5,522 bases of DNA from the NCBI GenBank assembly GCA_018383375.1, contig JAHAWW010000214.1:1-5522 (forward strand). Reading direction: 5' to 3'. Shown here piece after piece: positions 1 through 5,522 of this stretch. The notes beneath the pieces were generated by a model, which was not told where the DNA came from, ran no database searches, and saw only the letters and a list, made by a program, of their open reading frames with translations. The translations under genes were made by a program, and so were the position numbers. Position 1 is the stretch's first letter; the number at the start of each line of letters is the position of its first letter. Origin of the DNA: Prevotellamassilia sp. (lineage in GTDB: Bacteria; Bacteroidota; Bacteroidia; Bacteroidales; Bacteroidaceae).

Positions 1-3000
1 GTGATGCTGTTTTGTGTAGGCACGCGTCCCCAGACGGTTTCCACGTATTGTGTGGGGTCGTCGTCGAGCGGCAGTCCGCTTTCATAGAATTTCTTGCCGT
101 CTTTGAGGATGTCTTCGCTGATTTCGCCGAGGTTGAAATAAAGGTCGCCGCTGAAGGTGGTGCCGTCTTGGCGGGCCTTGATGAAGGGGTCCATCATCCA
201 AAACTCGATATATTCCACGTTGGCCGTTTCAAAGTCAGACGTTTCAATGCGTCTCATCATGCCGCCCCATCGTTTCTCGGGCTGTGTGAGATGTCCGTTG
301 GCGTCGAGGCTGGGGTCGAGGTTGTATGGACCGCGCTCGTTGGGATAGTAGGCCAGGTTGAGCACGTTGATGGTCGAGGCCTCTTTGAAGTTGATTTGTT
401 TGTTGGGGAAGAGTTCGTTTTTGTAGATTTCTCTCACGAATGGGTCGGAGAGTTGGGCGAGGTCGCTCTTGATGTGGCCGGGCGTGATGGACGATGAGCG
501 GCGTGTGAAGAGCGGGTCGATGTAATACCAGGCCAAGCGTGCACGGTTGTAGCCGTAGCGGATGTCGTTGGTCAGTTTAGACTCTGCAAACATTGAAGGC
601 ACCGAGCAGAGGGTCCATGCCGTCGGTTCGGAAATATCAATGTCGTTTTTAGCGTTTTCAAAGTCGTCGATATACGAGGCGTTGCCCTGTGAGTCGTTGT
701 TGCCTCCGGCAATGAGTTGGGCAAAATCGGCATTGAAGTTGATGCTCGACGGGGCTGTGCAATGCAAGATGGGAAGTTTGTCGAGCACGTTGGTGAGCCA
801 TTGGCTCTCTTTTTTCCACGACAAGTTGAGTCCCCAAATGGTGTTGTTGAGCGGTTCGCTGCCCATGGCCACCTTGGTGGTCAGCGGTTTCTCGCCCAGA
901 TGCATCAATGTACCGCCGATGGTGAAGTCTTTGGAGAAGTCGTATTGCCAGTTGAGTCCCAGCATTGTCTTGCGTTGCATGCCATAGTTGGTGTTGCTCT
1001 CCATGCTCACGTTGATGCTGGTGCCGGCGTCGAGAATGCTTTGGTTGAGAATGGTGACGATGCCCGAACTGTAGTCCACGCGATAGTCCACGCCTTCCGT
1101 AAGCGTCATGCCGCCTGCCGTCACCACTACCGACCCTTGCGGCACATTCATGGCTCCAAGTTGTATCTCGTTGGTTTTTGATGCTTTATACTGTCCGGTG
1201 ATGATATATTTGTCTTGCTCGGCAATCTGTTTGGCAATGGTTTTGGTGGAGTCGTAGAGCGCCTGATAGGTATAGCGTTCGGCTGTTTCGTCGTCTTTGA
1301 AATATTTGCGGAGGTTGCTGCCGAACGGTTCAACGACGGGGAAATATATCCGTCCGTTGGTGGCGTCGATGGTGTAGTTCTCCACATAGTCAAAATAGCC
1401 GTTGGGGTTGCGCTTGTTGTTATTGTCTAAGCGGTCAAGCCCCATCAGCGAGAGAATTTTTGTGTTTTTGAGTTCCGGCTCAGGCAGATAGGCCAGATAC
1501 ACGCCTGTGGTGTCGCTCAATATTTTGACGTCGAGGCGGAATTTGTCTTTCTGTATGTTGGTGGCTCCGAGCGAATAGACGTTTTTCATCATCAAGTCCC
1601 AGTTGCCCATTTCGGGCGTGCAGGCTGTGTTTTTCAATGCCTTGACATAGAGCACAGACTGGTTGTCTTTGACGTCGGTCGAGAACTCGCCCACCTGGTA
1701 TGTCTGTCCGCGGTAGGTGTATTCATAGGCCACACCGAGCACCTGGTCGGTCTGCAACGTTGATTTGAGCGACACATAGCCTAATGCGGCGTTGAGTCTG
1801 TATTCCGACGCACTGAGCAGGCGTGCCGTTTCGAGTTTTTCGTAGTCTTTTCCACCCTCCATGCCGGCGGCGTCGAGCGTGGCGGTGGTCTGTGAGATTT
1901 GTCGTGCGCCACTGAGGGGCCCCACCAGTGTGGCGTAAAGCGAGTTGGCGCCGTTGGCCGGTGTGGTTTCGCTGCCGGGTGTCCACATCGGATTGCTGAT
2001 ATGGTCGTGTTCACCCAAGTCGGTCAGCGCCACGATGTTGCGTGTGTTGGTGGTTGTTCCTGTCTTGTTGGTGGTCCAGATTTCGATGCGGTTGATGGTG
2101 ATGCCCGAGGCCACGTTGGGCAATTGCGACATGGCGGCGTCGTAGTTGTTTCGGAATTGATGGGCCAGGAAGAAGTGGCGGTTTTCCTCGTAATCGTTAA
2201 CGTCTATCTCGAAATCAGTGAGTTGTACGCCGCCTTTCGAGCTAACGCTTTGGCTGCTTGACTTTTTCTGCGAAACCACCGTTTGCAGTTTGAGTTTTCC
2301 GAATTGCAGGTCGGTTCTGACGCCAAAGAGCGCTGAGGCACCGCGCACCAGCGACGAGTTTGACGGTAGCGACACGTTGCCGGCCTCAATGAGTTTGATG
2401 ATTTCGTCTTCTTTGCCTTCGTAGTGCAATTTGATGTCTTGCGTGTCAAAGTTGAACGTGGCTTCCGAGTTGTAGTTGAAGTCCATGTTCACTTTGTCAC
2501 CCACCTTACCATTGACGCTCAAGTTGATTTTTTCGTCAAAATCAAAGCCAAACACGCGGCGGTTGCGCTCGGCCAGCGAGGGATCGTCGACAAAGCGCGT
2601 GTTGGCGCCTATTTTGAGTTCGGCGCTACCTTGCGTCTTAATTCTTACGCCTCCGGGACCGAAAATCTTGTTGGCCGGTCCGAGGTCAAATTGCATATCG
2701 GTGAAATCAAACTTGTCTTTGCCTTTCTCCTTGAACGCATCGCTGTTTTTTTGTCGGTAATAGTGGCGCAGCGAGCGGAGGGTCATCAGTCGGTCATATT
2801 CCTCTTTTGTCACGGCAAATGGGGCTTCGAGAAAATAATCCCCCAATTTCGTGCCCAGTCTGTAGGTGCCGGTCTTCTCGTCATACCAGAAGTCCGTTTT
2901 CAGATTCTCGGGATTTTTCAAGTCGGCTCCTGCCTTCTCAGTGTCGTCTACCGACTGTGCCGTGGTGGTGCTCACCTTGAAACGTGGTTTGACACTATCA

Positions 3001-3167
3001 GCTTTCACTTCTGTGCCGGCTCGAGAGTCAACCTCTGCCTCGACCTTAGTTGTCGCTTCGGTTGCCGCTGTGTCCTTTGTCTGCCACGAGACAAAACGGC
3101 TCGCCCCTGCCGCACTGAGGGTGAGCAGGGCAAGAGACACGATGGCTGACAGTGGCTTTTTCGACAT
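1..3167 (-). CDS. sprA: SprA/Sov, type IX secretion outer-membrane translocon protein (3' end beyond window)
   Basis: SprA is the very large outer-membrane beta-barrel through which type IX secretion cargo leaves the periplasm in Bacteroidota; it is needed for gliding in Flavobacterium and gingipain export in Porphyromonas (as Sov). The minus frame is open from the ATG at 3167 to position 1, giving 1055 codons with no stop, so a bit under half of a typical family protein is present. Residues 1-22 look like a Sec signal peptide, about 25-85 form a Thr/Ala/acidic linker, and the rest is rich in alternating polar and aromatic strands. Family-type motifs include VASGITINRIEIW (352-364), YIDDFENA (832-839) and LYFNLGEISEDILKDG (from 1009). 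The start is well fixed: an in-frame TAA lies at 3177-3179, only three codons upstream. No Shine-Dalgarno sequence is visible. It follows ruvA by 118 bp on the same strand. Family recognition is by eye but strong; whether the missing part is intact cannot be judged. Confidence 0.93.
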   Translation of the reverse strand, partial: MSKKPLSAIVSLALLTLSAAGASRFVSWQTKDTAATEATTKVEAEVDSRAGTEVKADSVKPRFKVSTTTAQSVDDTEKAGADLKNPENLKTDFWYDEKTGTYRLGTKLGDYFLEAPFAVTKEEYDRLMTLRSLRHYYRQKNSDAFKEKGKDKFDFTDMQFDLGPANKIFGPGGVRIKTQGSAELKIGANTRFVDDPSLAERNRRVFGFDFDEKINLSVNGKVGDKVNMDFNYNSEATFNFDTQDIKLHYEGKEDEIIKLIEAGNVSLPSNSSLVRGASALFGVRTDLQFGKLKLQTVVSQKKSSSQSVSSKGGVQLTDFEIDVNDYEENRHFFLAHQFRNNYDAAMSQLPNVASGITINRIEIWTTNKTGTTTNTRNIVALTDLGEHDHISNPMWTPGSETTPANGANSLYATLVGPLSGARQISQTTATLDAAGMEGGKDYEKLETARLLSASEYRLNAALGYVSLKSTLQTDQVLGVAYEYTYRGQTYQVGEFSTDVKDNQSVLYVKALKNTACTPEMGNWDLMMKNVYSLGATNIQKDKFRLDVKILSDTTGVYLAYLPEPELKNTKILSLMGLDRLDNNNKRNPNGYFDYVENYTIDATNGRIYFPVVEPFGSNLRKYFKDDETAERYTYQALYDSTKTIAKQIAEQDKYIITGQYKASKTNEIQLGAMNVPQGSVVVTAGGMTLTEGVDYRVDYSSGIVTILNQSILDAGTSINVSMESNTNYGMQRKTMLGLNWQYDFSKDFTIGGTLMHLGEKPLTTKVAMGSEPLNNTIWGLNLSWKKESQWLTNVLDKLPILHCTAPSSINFNADFAQLIAGGNNDSQGNASYIDDFENAKNDIDISEPTAWTLCSVPSMFAESKLTNDIRYGYNRARLAWYYIDPLFTRRSSSITPGHIKSDLAQLSDPFVREIYKNELFPNKQINFKEASTINVLNLAYYPNERGPYNLDPSLDANGHLTQPEKRWGGMMRRIETSDFETANVEYIEFWMMDPFIKARQDGTTFSGDLYFNLGEISEDILKDGKKFYESGLPLDDDPTQYVETVWGRVPTQNSI
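3102..3167 (-). other. Predicted Sec signal peptide of SprA
   Basis: The first 22 residues have a short basic n-region (MSKK), a hydrophobic core (roughly residues 6-17, rich in Leu, Ala, Ile and Val) and an AGA sequence at residues 20-22 that fits the small-residue -3/-1 rule, followed by S-R. This agrees with export to the periplasm and insertion into the outer membrane. There is no lipobox cysteine, so it is not a lipoprotein signal. The exact cleavage site is inferred. Confidence 0.75.
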
Positions 3168-3285
3168 CAGATGAAGTTAAGGCAGGCTTTTGTGTATAAT
3201 ATATATAGGAGTGTGGGTTCTTGTGGGCTTTCAGACTTTTCGACTCTTAATCTTTTAGTCTCTTAGTCTTTTGTCTCTCAGAGCT
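3168..3285 (-). promoter_or_regulatory. ruvA-sprA intergenic region, possible sprA leader/promoter
   Basis: This 118-bp gap separates the ruvA stop from the sprA start. From the ruvA end it holds a three-unit degenerate tandem repeat (3231-3277), two TGTGGG copies on the plus strand exactly 10 bp apart (3212-3217 and 3222-3227), and an A/T-rich stretch around 3188-3209 about 20-40 bp before the sprA ATG. I found no clean match to the Bacteroidota -7 consensus TAnnTTTG on the sprA strand, so the A/T-rich block is only a weak promoter candidate. Read-through from ruvA is equally possible. No Shine-Dalgarno sequence precedes sprA, as is common in this phylum. Confidence 0.3.
3231..3277. repeat. 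Degenerate tandem repeat, three units of 15-16 bp
   Basis: On the plus strand the units are TCAGACTTTTCGACTC (3231-3246), TTAATCTTTTAGTCTC (3247-3262) and TTAGTCTTTTGTCTC (3263-3277). They share a core close to TTAGTCTTTTAGTCTC. On the strand of sprA this is a purine-rich series of GAGACTAAAAGA-like words. It begins 8 bp after the ruvA stop and lies entirely in non-coding sequence. Function is unknown: it could be a slipped-strand simple repeat, a protein-binding array or part of an mRNA leader or 3' end. Confidence 0.7.
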
Positions 3286-3891
3286 CTAAAGCAATTTGAG
3301 CGCTTGTTTGATGATTTGCTCAACCGGGCATTCGGGTTGGTCTTTGACAATCTGTCTCACCACCTTGCTTCCGGCAGCCGGAGGGAAGCCCAGCATCGTC
3401 AGAGCGGCCACGGCCTCTTCCATTCGTTCGCGGCTTGCACCGGTGAGGATTTCTCCGGCTTTCTGTCCACTGCCTTCACCGGTTCCAAAGTCCAAAGCAA
3501 TCTTGTCTTTCAGTTCCACCACGATGCGTTGCGCCGCTTTGGGACCAATACCTTTGACGCTTTTAATCATTTTGACGTCTTCGTTGCGAATGATGTCGGC
3601 AAACTCGGAGGGTGTAAAGGCCGACAGCACCATACGGGCTGTTTGGCCGCCAATGCCGGAAATGCCGATGAGCAACACGAAGAGTTCGCGCTCACTTTTT
3701 GTGGCGAACCCGTAGAGTAGATGGGCATCTTCGCGTATGACTTCATAGGTGAAGAGCCTCACCTCTCTTTTGCCTTGAATGGCTGTATAGGTGTTGAGCG
3801 AGATGAGCAGTTCATACCCCACGCCGTGCGCTTCGACAATGGCCGAGGTTGGCGACAACTCATCCAATATGCCGCGGATGTATTCAATCAT
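3286..3891 (-). CDS. ruvA: RuvA, Holliday junction branch-migration complex DNA-binding subunit
   Basis: RuvA binds four-way Holliday junctions as a tetramer and loads the RuvB motor so the junction can be moved during recombinational repair and fork rescue; RuvC then resolves it. The 201-residue product is the usual family length and complete. Residues 1-63 match the OB-fold domain with the characteristic MIEYIRG start and REDAHLLYGF at 53-62, where E54 and D55 correspond to the acidic pin. Two helix-hairpin-helix motifs follow: GISGIGGQTA (76-85) and VKGIGPKAAQR (112-122). A flexible Gly-rich linker (about 135-150) leads to the small C-terminal domain that contacts RuvB (about 153-201, with EEAVAALTMLGF). 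The ATG at 3891 is chosen because it gives the canonical N-terminus. It is preceded by A/T-rich bases without a Shine-Dalgarno sequence. It sits 59 bp after dnaB and 118 bp before sprA, all on the same strand; ruvB and ruvC are not in the window. Confidence 0.97.
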   Translation of the reverse strand: MIEYIRGILDELSPTSAIVEAHGVGYELLISLNTYTAIQGKREVRLFTYEVIREDAHLLYGFATKSERELFVLLIGISGIGGQTARMVLSAFTPSEFADIIRNEDVKMIKSVKGIGPKAAQRIVVELKDKIALDFGTGEGSGQKAGEILTGASRERMEEAVAALTMLGFPPAAGSKVVRQIVKDQPECPVEQIIKQALKLL

Positions 3892-3950
3892 AGCTTATAA
3901 TAAACGAGAAAAACGACGGATATTGTGTGAAGAGCCTTTCACGAATAGTT
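3892..3950 (-). other. dnaB-ruvA intergenic spacer
   Basis: This 59-bp spacer is A/T-rich near the ruvA start. It holds a weak inverted repeat GTGAA/TTCAC (3927-3942) with no T-run directly after it on the coding strand, so it is not a convincing terminator. No good TAnnTTTG promoter element was found. The shortness and common strand suggest dnaB transcription may continue into ruvA, but this is inference. Confidence 0.4.
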
Positions 3951-5522
3951 TTAGAATGGTATTTCGCCTGTGGGCGGAGCAAAAGGAATGTCGTTGTCGG
4001 CCGGAGGCGGCGGGAACCCATCCGGACTGGCGCCCATAGAGCCAGCCTGTGTAGCCATCCGACCGCCCACACCTGATTGTTCTTCTCCCGGCATAGGCAC
4101 CACGGCATCGTCGTCGATGTTTTGAAATCTGGCATACTGTCCCTTGAATGTCAGCAAGACGTCGCCCACCGCACCGTTACGATGCTTGGCAATGATGATT
4201 TCGGCTTTGCCGCGCACGTCGCGCTCGTGTTCGTCTTTATAGATGTGGTAGTATTCCGGACGGTGAATAAACACCACCATGTCGGCGTCTTGTTCGATGG
4301 CACCCGATTCGCGCAAGTCTGACAATTGCGGCCGTTTGCCCTCGTTGCCTTCGCGGGCTTCAACACCACGGTTGAGCTGCGAAAGGGCAATGATGGGAAT
4401 GTTGAGCTCTTTGGCCAGTCCCTTGAGCGAGCGGCTTATCATGGACACTTCCTCCTGTCGGCTGCCAAACCTCATACCCGAGGCGTTCATCAGTTGCAAA
4501 TAGTCTATCATAATGACACCGATGTTGTGCTCCTTTTTTAATCTTCTGGCCTTCGTGCGCAGCTCAGAGACAGAGAGCGAGGGCGTGTCATCGAGGAATA
4601 GCGGTGCGCCGTATAGCTCTTTGATGCGGTGGTCGAGTTGTCCCCACTCGTAGGGTGCGAGTTGTCCGCTCTTGATTTTTTCGCCCGTAATTTCACACAC
4701 GTTGACGATGAGACGGTTGACGAGCTGCACATTCGACATTTCAAGTGAGAAGAAGGCCAAGGGAACTTTTTGGTCCACGGCAATATTCTTGGCCATGCTC
4801 AGTGCGAAAGCCGTCTTACCCATGGCCGGACGGGCAGCAAGGATGATGAGGTCTGAGTTTTGCCATCCGCTGGTCATGGCGTCGAGTTTGTGAAAACCGC
4901 TTGCAATGCCGCTCAAGCCATCACTACTCTTGGCCGCATTTTGCAGCAGACTGTAGGCCTCGTTGATGACGGGGTCTATTTGTGTATAGTCTTTCTTGAG
5001 GTTTTGTTGCGAGAGTTCAAACAGTCGTCCCTCGGCCTCTTGCATCAGTTCGTCGACATCTTGTGTGGCGTCGAATGCCTTGGTCTGAATGCCGCTGGTA
5101 TAGGTGATAAGCTCACGGGCCATATACTTTTGGGCGATGATGCGCGCGTGATATTCAATATGAGCCGATGAGGCTACCATACCGCTCAGCTGGGTGATGT
5201 AGAACGCACCGCCGGCATTGTCGAGTTCGCCTGTGCGGCGCAACTCTTCGGTGACGGTCAGCAAGTCGACGGGTTTTTGCTGGATGTTGAGAGCCTGAAT
5301 GGCCTCATAGATTTTTTGGTGTTTTGGCTCGTAAAACGACTGAGGTCTTAAGATTTCGCTCACCATAGAGAAGGCGTCTTTCTCTACGAGCAAGGCACCT
5401 ATGACGGCTTTCTCCAGTTCGGGGGCTTGAGGTTGGAGATGACCGAAACCATCGGTGACAGGTGCTGTGTCTTTTCGGCCGTTGCCGGCTTTTCGCGTAT
5501 GGCGTGTATAGGTGTTGGGTTC
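3951..5522 (-). CDS. dnaB: DnaB replicative DNA helicase (N-terminal tip beyond window)
   Basis: DnaB is the hexameric ring helicase that unwinds DNA ahead of the replisome and recruits primase. The frame is open to the right edge and gives 523 residues; no ATG lies before the family's QPQAPELEKAVIGALL segment (about residues 28-43), so the true start is just outside the window, and TTG at 5391-5393 is internal rather than the start. Counting from the window edge, the N-terminal helical domain spans about 30-145 and a linker region about 175-200. The RecA-like ATPase domain follows with Walker A ARPAMGKT (230-237), SLEM with the likely catalytic Glu (259-262), Walker B IDYLQLM (339-345), LSQLNR (380-385), DLRESGAIEQDAD (402-414) and KHRNG (446-450), the likely arginine-finger region. 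No intein interrupts these motifs. The visible N-terminal extension is basic, and the C-terminal 50 residues form a Pro/Gly-rich tail ending in IPF. It is first of the three co-directional genes here. Confidence 0.97.
   Translation of the reverse strand, partial: EPNTYTRHTRKAGNGRKDTAPVTDGFGHLQPQAPELEKAVIGALLVEKDAFSMVSEILRPQSFYEPKHQKIYEAIQALNIQQKPVDLLTVTEELRRTGELDNAGGAFYITQLSGMVASSAHIEYHARIIAQKYMARELITYTSGIQTKAFDATQDVDELMQEAEGRLFELSQQNLKKDYTQIDPVINEAYSLLQNAAKSSDGLSGIASGFHKLDAMTSGWQNSDLIILAARPAMGKTAFALSMAKNIAVDQKVPLAFFSLEMSNVQLVNRLIVNVCEITGEKIKSGQLAPYEWGQLDHRIKELYGAPLFLDDTPSLSVSELRTKARRLKKEHNIGVIMIDYLQLMNASGMRFGSRQEEVSMISRSLKGLAKELNIPIIALSQLNRGVEAREGNEGKRPQLSDLRESGAIEQDADMVVFIHRPEYYHIYKDEHERDVRGKAEIIIAKHRNGAVGDVLLTFKGQYARFQNIDDDAVVPMPGEEQSGVGGRMATQAGSMGASPDGFPPPPADNDIPFAPPTGEIPF
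3954..3998 (-). other. SSB-like C-terminal tail of DnaB
   Basis: The last 15 residues contain DNDIPF and then end in GEIPF, separated by a short Ala/Pro/Thr linker. The form acidic-x-IPF at the extreme C-terminus resembles the conserved tip of bacterial single-stranded DNA-binding protein (DDDIPF), which docks many replication and repair proteins. The preceding approximately 40 residues are Gly/Pro/Met-rich and probably disordered, as in SSB. The resemblance is seen directly; the function is inferred. Confidence 0.5.

Noticed and set aside
2424..3149. Plus-strand reading frame of 241 codons antisense to the start of sprA
   Set aside because: It lies wholly inside the strongly recognised sprA coding sequence on the other strand, its translation resembles no family I know, and other long antisense frames (such as 12-497 and 717-1181) occur along the same gene as expected from its codon bias.
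3195..3200. TATAAT on the plus strand as a sigma-70-type promoter
   Set aside because: It sits in an alternating A/T tract, points plus-strand into ruvA antisense, has no matching -35, and Bacteroidota use a different consensus (TTTG / TAnnTTTG).
3280..3287. 8-bp palindrome AGAGCTCT overlapping the ruvA stop codon
   Set aside because: It has no loop and no following T-run, and is too short to stand out from chance; no terminator or binding site can be supported.
3271..3720. Plus-strand reading frame of 149 codons over ruvA
   Set aside because: It is antisense to a complete, canonical ruvA; the translation is rich in Phe and His, as expected from reverse-complemented codons, and has no recognisable domain.
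3927..3942. Inverted repeat GTGAA/TTCAC between dnaB and ruvA as a terminator
   Set aside because: The stem has only five pairs, a loop of about six bases and no T-run directly downstream on the coding strand, so it falls short of an intrinsic terminator.
5391..5393. TTG as the dnaB start codon
   Set aside because: The frame continues upstream to the window edge and encodes the conserved DnaB segment QPQAPELEKAVIGA, so this codon is an internal Leu.

Overview
This window reads as ordinary chromosomal core sequence from a member of the Bacteroidota, most likely order Bacteroidales and probably Prevotella-like. Three things point there. There is a gene for SprA (Sov in Porphyromonas), the outer-membrane translocon protein of the type IX secretion system, which is confined to this phylum. 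It lies directly downstream of ruvA, an arrangement known from other Bacteroidota such as Flavobacterium johnsoniae. The gene starts lack Shine-Dalgarno sequences and have A/T-rich upstream bases. The species assignment is a guess from protein flavour and roughly balanced GC content.

All three genes are on the minus strand, so the transcription order runs from the right edge to the left. Positions 5522-3951 hold dnaB, the replicative helicase, which lacks only its extreme N-terminus at the window edge. After a 59-bp gap, 3891-3286 hold ruvA, the complete Holliday-junction-binding subunit. After a 118-bp gap, 3167-1 hold the first 1055 codons of sprA, which runs off the left edge. A family member is usually well over 2000 residues, so a little under half the gene is visible.

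No RNA genes, mobile elements, CRISPR arrays or phage genes were seen. Every long plus-strand reading frame lies antisense to one of these three genes and looks like a shadow. The two intergenic gaps are the only non-coding sequence. The ruvA-sprA gap holds a three-copy degenerate tandem repeat of about 16 bp, a 10-bp-spaced TGTGGG direct repeat and an A/T-rich block before sprA.

Functionally, dnaB and ruvA belong to DNA replication and recombination, while sprA belongs to protein export and gliding or surface-protein display. Their adjacency looks like conserved gene order rather than a shared pathway. I do not see a previously undescribed system. The most interesting details are a C-terminal tail on DnaB that resembles the SSB tail (two IPF-ending motifs, the last at the very C-terminus) and the repeat block between ruvA and sprA.
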